DNA of 64,000 bases from Pseudomonas sp. NBRC 111124 (GCF_001320245.1 NZ_BCBA01000007.1:1-64000); one strand, 5' to 3'. Numbered from the stretch's first letter, positions 11,130 through 20,868 are shown. Made by a program: numbers and translations. Notes: generated by a model not told the origin, from the letters alone.

Positions 11130-12668
11130 TCACTCCTGCAGCGGCAGGGTCGCCTGCTGCCGCAGCGTCGCCCCCAGGAAGTAAGCCGGCGCACGCATCC
11201 GCGAAATCATCATCAGCACGATCCCCAGTGCCGAAATGATCGCAGCAATCACGAACACCAACCCAAGCCCCGCCACATGCGAGCCGCTGCCGAAGTCCGG
11301 CGAGGCGCTGTCGATGGCCGTACGCACGAAGATCACCGACAGGATCACCCCACCCACCAGCGGGCACAGGCCGCGCATGAAGAAGTGTCGCAGGCTGCCG
11401 AACAGGCTGTCACGGAAGTACCAGACGCAGGCGAATGCAGTCAGCGAATAGTAGAAGCAGATCATCATGCCCAGCGCCGTGATGGTGTCGGCCAGCACGT
11501 TCTCGCTCAGGGTACGCATGGTCACGTAGAACAGGCCTGCCGCCACGCCAGCGCAGATGGTCGCGTAACGCGGCGTCTGCGAGCGCGGGCAGACGCTGGC
11601 AAATTTCTGCGGCACCGCGCCGTAGTAACCCATGGCCAGCAGCGTGCGCGCCGGCGATACAAAGGTCGACTGCAGTGACGCAGCAGTGCTCGCCAGCACC
11701 GCGATCGACATCAGGATCGCCAGCGGCCCCATCACCGGCCCGGCCAAGTGCGCGAAGACGTTTTCCTGGATGCGCGGGTTATTCAGGCCCAGGCCTTGCT
11801 CGCTGATGCCGGCGAACTGCAGGGTGGCGATGGCGGTGATCAGGTACAGACCCAGGATCAGCAGCACCGTCCAGGTCGCCGCCTTGCCCGGCACTTCGTC
11901 ACTGCCGATCGACTCTTCGCTGACGGTCAGGCACACATCCCATCCCCAGAAGATGAAGATCGACAGTGACAGTCCGGCGGCAAAGGCCGAAAACGACTCG
12001 ACGCCAAACGGGTTGAACCAGGCGAAATCGAACTCCAGCGGCGGCGGTGCGGTGCTGCCACCGAAAGCCGCGAAGGCAAAGCCGAGCAAGACCATGAGCT
12101 GCAGCGCCACCAGGCCGTACTGCACGGTCATGGTGGTGGCCATGCCGCGGCAACAGATCCACACCGCCATGGCAATGAACACGCAACACGTAGTGATATT
12201 GATCAACAGGTTGTCGGCCAGTGCCGCCAGCTCATGGTGGCCGGTGATCTGGCTGAGAAACAGATAAAAGAAGTCGACCGCAACGCCCGCCAGGTTGGAC
12301 AGCACGATGGTGGTGGCAACCACCAGCCCCCAGCCACCGATCCAGCCGATCATCGGGCCAAAGGCCCGGGCCGACCAGGTAAACGAAGTGCCGCTGTCCG
12401 GCTCGGCCGAATTCAGCTCGCGGTAACCCAAGGCAACCAGCAGCATCGGCAGGAAGCCGACAATGAACACGGCGGGAAGATGAGCACCGACCTCACGTAC
12501 GGTCGGGCCAAGGGCGCCGGTCAGGGTGTAGACCGGGGCGATAGTGGAAATGCCCAGCACGATACTGGCCAACAGGCCAAGACGGCCCTTGGCCAGGCCT
12601 TTGCTGCGCTGAGTGCTGCCCGAGTCGGCCACATCGGGTGGGCGGCCGGCTTCTGTGTAATTGCTCAT
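11130..12668 (-). CDS. APC-family amino acid/polyamine permease
   Basis: A 512-residue inner-membrane protein with about 12 hydrophobic segments. The N-terminal block ASIVLGISTIAPVYTLTGALG and the following YRELN after TM2 are typical of the amino acid-polyamine-organocation superfamily. It is third in the minus-strand order GS, amidotransferase, permease, so putrescine or a related amine is the likely substrate (inference from context, not from a motif). About 117 bases with no recognised promoter separate it from the upstream gene, so an own promoter is possible. Closely related members import basic amino acids or polyamines. Confidence 0.9.
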   Translation of the reverse strand: MSNYTEAGRPPDVADSGSTQRSKGLAKGRLGLLASIVLGISTIAPVYTLTGALGPTVREVGAHLPAVFIVGFLPMLLVALGYRELNSAEPDSGTSFTWSARAFGPMIGWIGGWGLVVATTIVLSNLAGVAVDFFYLFLSQITGHHELAALADNLLINITTCCVFIAMAVWICCRGMATTMTVQYGLVALQLMVLLGFAFAAFGGSTAPPPLEFDFAWFNPFGVESFSAFAAGLSLSIFIFWGWDVCLTVSEESIGSDEVPGKAATWTVLLILGLYLITAIATLQFAGISEQGLGLNNPRIQENVFAHLAGPVMGPLAILMSIAVLASTAASLQSTFVSPARTLLAMGYYGAVPQKFASVCPRSQTPRYATICAGVAAGLFYVTMRTLSENVLADTITALGMMICFYYSLTAFACVWYFRDSLFGSLRHFFMRGLCPLVGGVILSVIFVRTAIDSASPDFGSGSHVAGLGLVFVIAAIISALGIVLMMISRMRAPAYFLGATLRQQATLPLQE

Positions 12669-12785
12669 GAGTTTATGCCGTAACTATTGGAATTGTTTTC
12701 ACAGGCCTTGTTCCCAAGGCCTGCTTCCACTCATTGAAAGCGCGCTGACGGGGGTGAGTCATCCCGGACTTTTGGCTGACGGCTG

Positions 12786-13541
12786 TCAGGTCTCCCGTGC
12801 AGCATGGGCAATGCAGGCCTCACGGAACGCCTGGAAAAGGCTCCGGGAGACCGGGTTGTCGGCGAAACGCCATTCAGGGTGCCACTGCACACCAAGCACA
12901 AAGCCCGGCGCGTCAGGCATCGACACCGCTTCGATCAGGCCATCGGGGGCCCGTGCTTCGACCCGCAGGCCTGGGGCCAGGCGGTCGATGCCCTGGCTGT
13001 GCAGCGAGTTGACCTCGAACTGCACAGCCAGGCCCAGGCGCTCGAACAACCCGCCAGGCGCAACGCTGACGGGGTGACGAGGGCCATATTGCACTTCAAG
13101 GGGCGCATCCTCTGGCTCACGATGATCCATGTAGCCAGGCAGCTCCTGCACACGCTGGTGCAAGCTACCGCCCAGGGCCACGTTCAGTTCCTGGAAGCCA
13201 CGACAAATGCAAAATACCGGCACGCCAGCGGCAATTGCCGCCTGCAGCAACGGCAGGGTCAGCCGGTCACGGGCAATGTCGTGCCGGGTCCCTTCAGCGC
13301 TGGCGGCGCCATTGTAATGATGCGGCTCGATATTTGAAGGCGAGCCGGTAAAAACAATGCCGTCGAGCTGAGCCAGCAGCGCCTGGGGGTCGCTGCCGCC
13401 ATCGCGGGCCGGCAGGATCAGCGGCAAACCGGCGAAGCCGGCGGCCTCCACATACTTGTCGCCTACTGTATGCGACGAGTTCTTCCCCACCTGCTGGCGG
13501 CAGGCGCTGATACCAATCAAGGGGACCGCAATTGCGCTCAT
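12786..13541 (-). CDS. puuD: Gamma-glutamyl-GABA hydrolase-like class I glutamine amidotransferase
   Basis: A 251-residue PuuD-type peptidase C26 protein. The nucleophile Cys113 sits in ICRGFQELN and the His of the catalytic triad in GVQWHPEWR near the C-terminus. In the Puu pathway it releases GABA from gamma-glutamyl-GABA. I chose the ATG at 13541, four bases after the glutamine synthetase stop, giving MSAIAVPLIGIS; the longer frame to 13691 runs inside that upstream gene. Context with a gamma-glutamylpolyamine synthetase and a permease supports the call; P. putida genomes have paralogues, so the exact in vivo substrate is uncertain. Confidence 0.9.
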   Translation of the reverse strand: MSAIAVPLIGISACRQQVGKNSSHTVGDKYVEAAGFAGLPLILPARDGGSDPQALLAQLDGIVFTGSPSNIEPHHYNGAASAEGTRHDIARDRLTLPLLQAAIAAGVPVFCICRGFQELNVALGGSLHQRVQELPGYMDHREPEDAPLEVQYGPRHPVSVAPGGLFERLGLAVQFEVNSLHSQGIDRLAPGLRVEARAPDGLIEAVSMPDAPGFVLGVQWHPEWRFADNPVSRSLFQAFREACIAHAARET

Positions 13542-13545
13542 GGGC

Positions 13546-14928
13546 TTACACCGTGTGCAGGTACCAGTTGTACTCGAGGTCGGAAATCGAAACTTCGAAC
13601 TCGGCCAGCTCACTTTCCTTGCAGGCCACGAAGATATCGATGTAGTCCGGGCTGATGTATTGGTTGAGGACTTCGCTGTCATCCAGCGCACGCAGGGCGT
13701 CGCGCAGGTTGTTCGGCAGGCTCTGCTCCAGCTGCTCGTAGGAGTTACCTTCGATCGGTGCTCCCGGCTCGATCTTGCTGGTCAGGCCATGGTGGATGCC
13801 GGCCAGGATCGCCGCCAGCATCAGGTACGGGTTGGCATCGGCGCCGGCCACACGGTGCTCGATGCGTACGTTATCGCTGCTGTCGGTCGGTACGCGCACG
13901 GCCACGGTGCGGTTATCCAGACCCCAGCTCGGCGCGTTCGGTACGTAGAACTGCGCGCCGAAGCGGCGGTAGGAGTTGATGTTCGGGCACAGGAAGGCCA
14001 TCGACGCTGGCATGGTCTCCAGCACACCGCCGATGGCGTGGCGCAGGGCGTCGCTTTGCAACGGGTCTTCATGGGCGAAGATGTTCTTGCCGGTTTTCTT
14101 GTCCAGCAGCGAAATGTGCACGTGCAGGCCGTTGCCCGCCTGGCCCGGGTAGGGCTTGGCCATGAAAGTGGTGTCCATTTCATGGTCGTAGGCGACGTTC
14201 TTGATCAGGCGCTTGAGCAGGATCGCATAGTCGCAGGCCTTCATCGGGTCGGCGACGTGGTGCAGGTTGACCTCGAACTGTGCCGGGGCGCTTTCCTTGA
14301 CGATGGCATCGGCTGGCAGGCCTTGCTCCTTGGCCGCTTCGAGCATGTCCTGCAGGCAGTCGGCGTACTCGTCGAGGTCGTCGATCAGGTACACCTGGGT
14401 CGACTGCGGGCGTTTGCCTGAAATCGGCGAGCGTGGCGGTTGCGGGCGGCCGTTGAGGTTGTCCTGATCGATCAGGTAGAACTCCAGCTCGAACGCGGCG
14501 CAGATATCCAGGCCCATGGCGTCGAACTTGCTCACTACCTGACGCAGCACCTCGCGCGGGTCGGCGAAGAATGGCTCACCTTCCAGCTCGTGCATGGTCA
14601 TCAACAGCTGCGCGGTCGGGCGCTTTTGCCATGGCTCATTACAGAGCGTGCCGGCAATCGGGTAGCAGATGCGGTCGGCGTCGCCGATATCGAGGCCCAG
14701 CCCGGTGCTTTCCACGGTCGAGCCATTGATGTCGAGGGCGAACAGCGACGCGGGGAGGTTGATGCCTTTTTCGTACACCTTGTGCAGGCTGGCGCGCTCG
14801 ATGCGCTTGCCGCGTACCACGCCGTTCATGTCGGAAATCAGCAGATCGACGTACTGCGTATCCGGATGGGCCTGAAGGAAGTCATTCATCTCGCTGGAAG
14901 TACTGGCGCACGGGGTGACCGACGTCAT
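13546..14928 (-). CDS. puuA: Gamma-glutamylpolyamine (putrescine) synthetase, glutamine synthetase family
   Basis: It is a 460-residue GS-III/PuuA-like enzyme that would attach glutamate to putrescine or another polyamine using ATP. Family motifs are AFELEFYLID near residue 145 (metal-binding Glu), GNGLHVHISL, the SYRRFG near residue 325 and RIEHRVAGADANPY. Unlike GlnA it has no adenylylation-loop Tyr region that I can recognise and is about 10 residues shorter than GlnA. The ATG follows AGGA by about 9 bases. It leads the minus-strand cluster and is divergent from a LysR gene, the probable regulator. Confidence 0.9.
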   Translation of the reverse strand: MTSVTPCASTSSEMNDFLQAHPDTQYVDLLISDMNGVVRGKRIERASLHKVYEKGINLPASLFALDINGSTVESTGLGLDIGDADRICYPIAGTLCNEPWQKRPTAQLLMTMHELEGEPFFADPREVLRQVVSKFDAMGLDICAAFELEFYLIDQDNLNGRPQPPRSPISGKRPQSTQVYLIDDLDEYADCLQDMLEAAKEQGLPADAIVKESAPAQFEVNLHHVADPMKACDYAILLKRLIKNVAYDHEMDTTFMAKPYPGQAGNGLHVHISLLDKKTGKNIFAHEDPLQSDALRHAIGGVLETMPASMAFLCPNINSYRRFGAQFYVPNAPSWGLDNRTVAVRVPTDSSDNVRIEHRVAGADANPYLMLAAILAGIHHGLTSKIEPGAPIEGNSYEQLEQSLPNNLRDALRALDDSEVLNQYISPDYIDIFVACKESELAEFEVSISDLEYNWYLHTV

Positions 14929-15053
14929 GGCTTACATCCTATGATTTGCTGCGGCGATGTGGGGATACGGCTGGCGCCTCACGGGCGACGATGGTTGCAG
15001 CTGTTGTTCTTTTCACTTTCCCATCGTGGGGATTGGTTACCCGACCGGGCGCA

Positions 15054-15082
15054 TTGATTCCGGGGGGCCGTTTCACTATAAA
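15054..15082 (+). promoter_or_regulatory. Sigma-70 promoter of the LysR gene
   Basis: TTGATT (15054-15059) and TATAAA (15077-15082) are separated by exactly 17 bases. Transcription would begin near 15089, which rules out the in-frame ATG at 15083 and supports translation from 15134. Confidence 0.7.
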
Positions 15083-15133
15083 ATGGCCCTGACGCAACAG
15101 ACATTGGCAATTCGGCAAGCAGAGCGTGCACCA

Positions 15134-16006
15134 ATGCAATATCAGATTACCCACGCCGACCTCTCCCTGGTCCTGGCACTGGAACGCGGGCGCTCACTGG
15201 CCAAGGCCGCCGAACTGCTCAAGGTCGACGTTTCGACCGTGTTCCGCTCGATTCGCCGGCTGGAGTCGGCGCTAGGCACCGCGCTGTTCGTAAAAAGCCG
15301 CAAAGGCTACCTGCCGACCGACACGGCGCAGGCCCTGGCCGAGCAGGCCGAACGCGCCGAGCAGGCGTTGGAGGCCGCGCGCATCGCCATGACCAGCGGC
15401 GAGCAGGTGGTCAGCGGCACCGTGCGCGTGACTTGCACCGAAGCCGTGATGCACAGCCTGTTGCTGCCCGCGCTGGCGGCGTTCATGCCGAACTATCCGG
15501 CGCTGTCGCTGGAGATGGGTACGTCCAATACGTTCGCTAACCTCAGCCGCCGCGATGCCGACATCGCCCTGCGCCTGACCAACACGCCGCCGGAGCATCT
15601 GGTGGGGCGTTGCCTGGGCTCCACTTCCTATGTGATCTGCGGTCAGCCGCAATGGCGTGAGCGCTTGAACGAATCGGCCAGCAGCGTGCCGTGGATCGCC
15701 CCGGACGACTCGATGCAGGACCACCCTACCGTGGTCTGGCGCAACCAGCAGTACCCGGGGTTGAGCCCGCGTTATCAGTGCAGCAGCATGTCGACCATTG
15801 CCCAACTGGTCAGTACCGGGCTGGGCGTGGCGGCGCTGCCTGACTACATGGTTGATGCCTTGCCGGGGGTGGACGCGTTGAGCGGACCGTTGCCCGGATG
15901 CGATACCCAGCTGTGGTTGCTGACTCGACCGGATTGCCGAGCATTGCGCTCGGTTCAGACTTTGTTCGAGGAGCTGACGCCGCGGTTGCGGGATGCAATG
16001 CTCTGA
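15134..16006 (+). CDS. LysR-type transcriptional regulator
   Basis: A 290-residue LTTR. The winged-helix DNA-binding domain covers residues 1-62, with the recognition region AAELLKVDVSTVFRSIRRLE, followed by a linker helix and a periplasmic-binding-like effector domain. It is divergent from the gamma-glutamylpolyamine synthetase gene across 205 bases, so it probably controls that cluster and itself (inference from LTTR habit). The ATG at 15134 is chosen because it starts 5 residues before the HTH and lies downstream of the promoter at 15054. The effector is not recognisable. Confidence 0.9.
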   Translation: MQYQITHADLSLVLALERGRSLAKAAELLKVDVSTVFRSIRRLESALGTALFVKSRKGYLPTDTAQALAEQAERAEQALEAARIAMTSGEQVVSGTVRVTCTEAVMHSLLLPALAAFMPNYPALSLEMGTSNTFANLSRRDADIALRLTNTPPEHLVGRCLGSTSYVICGQPQWRERLNESASSVPWIAPDDSMQDHPTVVWRNQQYPGLSPRYQCSSMSTIAQLVSTGLGVAALPDYMVDALPGVDALSGPLPGCDTQLWLLTRPDCRALRSVQTLFEELTPRLRDAML

Positions 16007-16039
16007 GGTTATCGTCGGGATCATATGAGGGTGTCTGCT

Positions 16040-16113
16040 CCGGCGCTTTCGCGGGTAAACCCGCCCCCACAGCGACCGCGTACCCTGTGGACGCGGGTTT
16101 ACCCGCGAAGAAG
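16040..16113. repeat. Inverted pair of REP elements upstream of rpoZ
   Basis: GCTTTCGCGGGTAAACCCGC at about 16045-16064 and its complement GCGGGTTTACCCGCGAAG at 16093-16110, with CCCCACAG and CTGTGGAC flanks. This is the GGGTAAACCC subtype, different from the pair after gmk. Confidence 0.9.
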
Positions 16114-16242
16114 CAAACGCAGGGCTTGAAGTGACTACCCGACAAAACAGCGCTTCCCTATTGGCTGGTGATTTTTTAAACTATCGAGTCCGCCTGCCCA
16201 TATTGGGCTGCACGCCCACCGCATTTGCTACTGAGGAAGACC

Positions 16243-16506
16243 ATGGCCCGCGTAACTGTTGAAGACTGCCTGGAACACGTGGATAACCGTTTTGAGCTGG
16301 TCATGCTCTCGACCAAGCGCGCCCGTCAGCTGGCCACTGGTGGCAAAGAGCCGCGCGTTGCATGGGAAAACGACAAGCCAACCGTCGTTGCCCTGCGTGA
16401 AATCGCTGAAGGCATCGTCACCAACGAATTCATCGCTGCTGAAGAGATCGTCACCGAGGATCCGGTCTTCGCCGCGTTCGAGGACGAGTCCAACGAGGCA
16501 GTCTGA
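16243..16506 (+). CDS. rpoZ: RNA polymerase omega subunit
   Basis: The 87-residue omega subunit assists RNA polymerase assembly and, in proteobacteria, forms part of the ppGpp site with beta'. [20 protein letters not shown] followed by STKRARQL is the standard N-terminal sequence. The ATG at 16243 follows TGAGGAAG; an earlier in-frame start at 16225 would begin upstream of that site. spoT begins 59 bases after the stop. Its pairing with spoT is functionally apt because both act in the stringent response. Confidence 0.97.
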   Translation: MARVTVEDCLEHVDNRFELVMLSTKRARQLATGGKEPRVAWENDKPTVVALREIAEGIVTNEFIAAEEIVTEDPVFAAFEDESNEAV

Positions 16507-16565
16507 TCGATGCCCTGTCGACGTCGCGCGGCACAAGGCCCTCTTCCTCGGCAAGAGGTGAAACC

Positions 16566-18674
16566 ATGCCGGGCATAGAAGCCTTAGCCGAACGGCTGTC
16601 GACCTACCTGGGCCCCGAACAGGTCAACCTGGTTCGCCGTGCCTACTTTTACGCCGAACAGGCGCACGATGGGCAGCGCCGCCGCAGCGGCGAGCCCTAC
16701 GTGACCCATCCGCTGGCCGTGGCCAGCATCCTCGCCGACATGCACATGGACCATCAGAGCCTGATGGCGGCCATGCTGCACGACGTGATCGAAGACACCG
16801 GCATCGCCAAAGAAGCCCTCTGCCAGCAGTTTGGCGAGACCGTGGCCGAACTGGTCGATGGGGTCAGCAAACTGACCCAGATGAACTTCGAGACCAAGGC
16901 CGAGGCTCAGGCCGAAAACTTCCAGAAGATGGCCATGGCCATGGCACGCGATATCCGCGTGATCCTGGTCAAGCTGGCCGACCGCCTGCACAACATGCGA
17001 ACCCTGGAAGTGCTGTCGGGCGAAAAACGCCGGCGCATCGCCAAGGAAACCCTCGAGATCTACGCCCCCATCGCCAACCGACTGGGCATGCACACGGTGC
17101 GCGTGGAGTTCGAGGACCTCGGCTTCAAGGCCATGCACCCGATGCGTTCGTCGCTGATCCACCGGGCGGTGAAGAGCGCACGCGGCAACCGGAAAGAGAT
17201 CGTCGCCAAGATCGAGCATTCGCTGGCCAACTGCCTGGCCGCCGATGGCATCGAGGGCGAGGTCAGCGGCCGGCAGAAACACCTCTATGGCATCTACAAG
17301 AAGATGCGTGGCAAGCGCCGCGCCTTCAACGAGATCATGGACGTGTACGCCTTCCGCATCATCGTCGACAAGGTCGACACCTGCTACCGGGTGCTCGGCG
17401 CTGTGCACAACCTGTACAAGCCGCTGCCCGGACGCTTCAAGGATTACATCGCCATCCCCAAGGCCAACGGCTACCAGTCGTTGCACACCACGCTGTTCGG
17501 CATGCACGGCGTACCCATCGAAATCCAGATCCGCACCCGCGAGATGGAAGAGATGGCCAACAACGGCATCGCCGCGCACTGGCTGTACAAGTCCAACGAG
17601 GACGAGCAGCCCAAGGGCAGCCACGCCCGTGCACGGCAGTGGGTCAAGGGCATCCTCGAACTGCAGCAGCGCGCCGGCAATTCGCTGGAATTCATCGAAA
17701 GCGTGAAGATCGACCTGTTCCCGGACGAGGTCTACGTGTTCACGCCCAAAGGCCGGATCATGGAGCTGCCCAAAGGCTCCACCGCCGTCGACTTCGCCTA
17801 CGCGGTACACACCGACGTCGGCAACAGCTGCATCGCCTGCCGTATCAACCGCCGCCTGGCGCCGCTGTCCGAACCGCTGCAGAGCGGCTCGACGGTGGAA
17901 ATCGTCAGCGCGCCGGGCGCGCGGCCGAATCCGGCTTGGCTCAATTTCGTGGTCACCGGCAAGGCGCGTACGCATATTCGCCACGCCCTCAAGCAACAGC
18001 GCCGCTCCGAGTCGATCAGCCTCGGCGAGCGCCTGCTGAACAAAGTGCTCACCGGTTTCGACAGCAGCCTGGAGAAGATCCCGCAGGAGCGAATCCAGGG
18101 CATCCTTGCCGAGTACCGCCTGGAGCTGATCGAAGACCTGCTCGAAGACATCGGCCTGGGCAACCGCATGGCCTACGTGGTCGCCCGCCGCCTGCTGTCG
18201 GCCGAAGGCGAACCGTTGCCGGCGCCGGAAGGCCCGCTGGCGATCCGCGGTACCGAAGGCCTGGTGCTGAGCTACGCCAAGTGCTGCACACCGATCCCGG
18301 GCGACCCGATCGTCGGCCACCTGTCGGCGGGCAAAGGCATGGTCGTGCACCTGGAAAACTGCCGCAACATCAGCGAAATCCGCCACAACCCGGAAAAGTG
18401 CGTACAGCTCTCCTGGGCCAAGGACATCGCTGGCGAATTCAACGTCGAGCTGCGTGTCGAGCTTGAACACCAGCGCGGCCTGATCGCCCTGCTGGCCAGC
18501 AGTGTCAACGCGGCCGACGGCAACATCGAGAAGATCAGCATGGACGAACGCGACGGCCGTATCAGCGTGGTCCAACTGGTGGTCAGCGTGCATGATCGTG
18601 TGCACCTGGCCCGTGTGATCAAGAAGCTGCGTACCTTGACCGGCGTGGTCCGCATCACCCGCATGCGTACGTAG
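16566..18674 (+). CDS. spoT: Bifunctional (p)ppGpp synthetase/hydrolase SpoT
   Basis: The 702-residue cytosolic enzyme balances the alarmone (p)ppGpp. Domains in order: HD hydrolase (His72-Asp73 in LHDVIEDT, with HPLAVA before and [12 protein letters not shown] after), RelA/SpoT synthetase (about 220-340, with [20 protein letters not shown]), TGS (about 380-445, [18 protein letters not shown]), zinc-finger/helical region with [11 protein letters not shown], and a C-terminal ACT domain. Both catalytic halves have their key residues, so both activities are expected; the synthetase is usually weak in SpoT. AGAGGTGA precedes the ATG. ridA follows after 23 bases. Confidence 0.97.
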   Translation: MPGIEALAERLSTYLGPEQVNLVRRAYFYAEQAHDGQRRRSGEPYVTHPLAVASILADMHMDHQSLMAAMLHDVIEDTGIAKEALCQQFGETVAELVDGVSKLTQMNFETKAEAQAENFQKMAMAMARDIRVILVKLADRLHNMRTLEVLSGEKRRRIAKETLEIYAPIANRLGMHTVRVEFEDLGFKAMHPMRSSLIHRAVKSARGNRKEIVAKIEHSLANCLAADGIEGEVSGRQKHLYGIYKKMRGKRRAFNEIMDVYAFRIIVDKVDTCYRVLGAVHNLYKPLPGRFKDYIAIPKANGYQSLHTTLFGMHGVPIEIQIRTREMEEMANNGIAAHWLYKSNEDEQPKGSHARARQWVKGILELQQRAGNSLEFIESVKIDLFPDEVYVFTPKGRIMELPKGSTAVDFAYAVHTDVGNSCIACRINRRLAPLSEPLQSGSTVEIVSAPGARPNPAWLNFVVTGKARTHIRHALKQQRRSESISLGERLLNKVLTGFDSSLEKIPQERIQGILAEYRLELIEDLLEDIGLGNRMAYVVARRLLSAEGEPLPAPEGPLAIRGTEGLVLSYAKCCTPIPGDPIVGHLSAGKGMVVHLENCRNISEIRHNPEKCVQLSWAKDIAGEFNVELRVELEHQRGLIALLASSVNAADGNIEKISMDERDGRISVVQLVVSVHDRVHLARVIKKLRTLTGVVRITRMRT

Positions 18675-18697
18675 TCCGCCAACCGCAAGGAGTCATC

Positions 18698-19078
18698 ATG
18701 AGCAAGACCGTAATCAACAGCGACAAGGCCCCTGCCGCTATCGGCACCTACTCCCAGGCGATCAAGGCCGGCAACACCGTCTACATGTCGGGCCAGATTC
18801 CGCTGGACCCGAAAACCATGGAACTGGTGGAAGGCTTCGAAGCCCAGACTGTACAGGTGTTCGAGAACCTCAAGTCCGTGGCTGAAGCAGCGGGTGGTTC
18901 GTTCAAGGACATCGTCAAGCTGAACATCTTCCTGACCGACCTGAGCCACTTCGCCAAGGTCAACGAAGTGATGGGCCGCTACTTCGAACAGCCCTACCCA
19001 GCCCGCGCTGCCATCGGCGTAGCTGCACTGCCGAAAGGCGCCCAGGTCGAAATGGACGCCATCCTGGTCATCGAATGA
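18698..19078 (+). CDS. ridA: 2-iminobutanoate/2-iminopropanoate deaminase RidA
   Basis: A 126-residue member of the Rid/YjgF family that hydrolyses reactive enamines/imines made by PLP dehydratases, protecting PLP enzymes. The active-site Arg103 lies in [22 protein letters not shown], and [17 protein letters not shown] forms the substrate cleft. AAGGAG precedes the ATG. Its position after spoT is conserved in pseudomonads, though no direct link to the stringent response is established. Confidence 0.96.
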   Translation: MSKTVINSDKAPAAIGTYSQAIKAGNTVYMSGQIPLDPKTMELVEGFEAQTVQVFENLKSVAEAAGGSFKDIVKLNIFLTDLSHFAKVNEVMGRYFEQPYPARAAIGVAALPKGAQVEMDAILVIE

Positions 19079-19085
19079 TGCCCCT

Positions 19086-19110
19086 GGTGACGGGCGCCCT
19101 GCCCGTCACC
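19086..19110. terminator. Perfect hairpin between ridA and the lipoprotein gene
   Basis: GGTGACGGGC and GCCCGTCACC pair over 10 bases around a GCCCT loop, starting 7 bases after the ridA stop. No T-tract follows, so it may be a weak or Rho-assisted terminator, or an mRNA 3'-end protector. Confidence 0.5.
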
Positions 19111-19134
19111 CCTCCTCTGCAAGGTTATCCCGTC

Positions 19135-19860
19135 ATGCGTCAAGCACTGCCCCTCGCGCTGGCAGCCCTGCTTCTGGGCGGCTGCGCCAGCCACAAACCC
19201 GAAGACTTCAACGGCACCTGGATCAACCAGGCCGCCATCAAGGCCGCCAGCGAAGGCGGCAGCCTGCGCCAGGCCCTCAACGAGCATGGCCCGGTGTTCG
19301 AGTGGAAGCTCGATGTCGCCCATCAGCAGGCCAGCTTCAGCAATGGCTTCGAGGCTGCCGACGGCCAGCTGAGCGCCAACCAGAAACAATGGCAGGCCAG
19401 CTTCCAGGGCGGCCAGACCGACCAGCTCGAACTGGATGGCGATGAACTGAAAGCCACCAGCCCGAACGGTGTCGAGCAGACGTTCGTCCGCGTCAAGCAG
19501 CCCGGCAATGCGCCATTGGGCGGTAGCTTCGAGAAGGCGCTGTACCAGGCTTACCTCGGTGGCGACTGGAAGATCATCGAAGGCCAGGGCAAAGGTGGCA
19601 CCGTACGCTTCAGCGATACCGGCAACGTCACCGGCTTGCCAGGCCCAGACCGTTTCGCCCTGTGCCTGGCCGGCGACTGCGCCAGCATGGGGGGCAACAA
19701 CGACAGCCTGTGGCTGGAGCGCAACCAGCGCGGCGCGCCGTTCATCTTCAAGCGTGATGGCGACAAGCTAACGATCTTCCAGGCGGTGAACACGGCCCAG
19801 GCAGACGATATTCCGCAATTGGCCGCCGGTACTCAGCAGTGGGTGCTGCAGCGCAATTGA
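19135..19860 (+). CDS. Small exported lipoprotein of unknown function
   Basis: The 241-residue product has a short lipoprotein signal with lipobox LGGC (Cys about 18). The mature part begins with FNGTWINQAAIKAASEGG, then shows beta-rich repeats with FEWKLD, ASFSNGFEAADGQL and DQLELDGDELKA, suggesting a lipocalin-like or beta-sandwich fold (inference only). I chose the ATG at 19135 because the signal peptide starts there and AAGG lies 10 bases upstream; the open frame upstream overlaps the ridA stop. I do not recognise a named family. REP elements follow. Confidence 0.75.
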   Translation: MRQALPLALAALLLGGCASHKPEDFNGTWINQAAIKAASEGGSLRQALNEHGPVFEWKLDVAHQQASFSNGFEAADGQLSANQKQWQASFQGGQTDQLELDGDELKATSPNGVEQTFVRVKQPGNAPLGGSFEKALYQAYLGGDWKIIEGQGKGGTVRFSDTGNVTGLPGPDRFALCLAGDCASMGGNNDSLWLERNQRGAPFIFKRDGDKLTIFQAVNTAQADDIPQLAAGTQQWVLQRN

Positions 19861-19869
19861 AATGCGATC

Positions 19870-19987
19870 CCTGTAGGAGCGGCCTTGTGTCGCGAAAGGG
19901 CTGCGAAGCAGCCCCAGGGTTTCAGCTTCACCGCATAGATTGCCGGGCCGCTATGCGGCCCTTTCGCGACACAAGGCCGCTCCTACA
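19870..19987. repeat. Inverted pair of REP elements (ACACAAGG subtype)
   Basis: CTGTAGGAGCGGCCTTGTGT at 19871-19890 and its complement ACACAAGGCCGCTCCTACA at 19969-19987, each joined to CGCGAAAGGG/CCCTTTCGCG. They separate the lipoprotein gene from the convergent epimerase gene. Confidence 0.9.
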
Positions 19988-20010
19988 AGAGCTGCGCCAA
20001 GCCTGTAACT

Positions 20011-20868
20011 TCAGCCCTTGCCTGCCAGGATGGCGGCATAGCCTTCCTTGTAGCTCGGATACTCCGGCGCCCACCCCAACGCCCGCACCCGGGCATTGCT
20101 GCAACGCTTGCTGCCGGTACGCCGCACTCGCTGTTCATCCGACCACTCGGTAACGCCCATATACCCCCGCAGCCAGGCCACCACATCGGCCAGCGGCGCC
20201 GGGTCGTCATCGACACCAATGTAGCAATCCTCCAGCGCCACACCCTCGGCATCGGCCTGCAGCAGAAAGGCCAACAGGCTCGCGGCATCCTCGGCATGGA
20301 TCCGGTTGCCATACAGCGGCGGTTCCTCGGCCACCCGATAGCCATGCCGCACCTGGCTCAACAGCCACTCGCGGCCTGGCCCGTAGATGCCGGTCAGGCG
20401 GATCACGCTGGCCGGAATACCGCTCGACAGCGCCAACCCTTCGGCTTCCAGCATGACCTTCCCCGAATAACCTTCAGGCTCGGTGGCGGCTGTTTCGTCA
20501 ATCCATCCGCCGTCTTTTTGCGCAAATACGCTGCTGCTGGAGACGAACAGCAAACGCCGCGGGCGCTGGCCACGCTCGGCCAGCCACGCCAGCACATGGC
20601 GCAAACCGTCAACGTAGGCGGCCTGATAGCCCGCCTCGTCATGCTGACTGGCAGCAACGCAGTACACCAGATAGTCCGGCGAGCCCTGTGGCCAGGCCTT
20701 TGGAATGGCAGGGTCGGACAGGTCTGCGGCGATGGGCGCGACGCCCTCGGGCAGCTGCCCGACCGAGCGGCGCAAGCCACTGACCTGCCAACCTTTGGTC
20801 AACAGCTGGCGGGCCAAACGTCCGCCTACATCACCACATCCCACGATAATTGCGGAAAGGTCTGACAT
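20011..20868 (-). CDS. NAD(P)-dependent SDR-family epimerase/dehydratase (YeeZ-like)
   Basis: A 285-residue atypical short-chain dehydrogenase. The Rossmann glycine motif is IIVGCGDVGGRLA near residue 10, and the family's YSGK catalytic pair appears in PEGYSGKVMLEAE near residue 135, with the Ser-rich FVSSSSVF strand before it. Such YeeZ-like proteins have no firmly assigned substrate. The ATG at 20868 has GGGAG 7 bases upstream; a GTG one codon earlier is possible. Divergent from exbB. Confidence 0.82.
   Translation of the reverse strand: MSDLSAIIVGCGDVGGRLARQLLTKGWQVSGLRRSVGQLPEGVAPIAADLSDPAIPKAWPQGSPDYLVYCVAASQHDEAGYQAAYVDGLRHVLAWLAERGQRPRRLLFVSSSSVFAQKDGGWIDETAATEPEGYSGKVMLEAEGLALSSGIPASVIRLTGIYGPGREWLLSQVRHGYRVAEEPPLYGNRIHAEDAASLLAFLLQADAEGVALEDCYIGVDDDPAPLADVVAWLRGYMGVTEWSDEQRVRRTGSKRCSNARVRALGWAPEYPSYKEGYAAILAGKG

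Noticed and set aside
16584..18605. 673-residue open frame antisense to spoT
   Set aside because: Same reason: the spoT frame carries all catalytic motifs and the antisense protein looks random.
19870..19987. Repeat array that could suggest CRISPR
   Set aside because: There are only two inverted copies, not direct repeats with spacers; the sequence is a typical REP pair and no cas gene is present.
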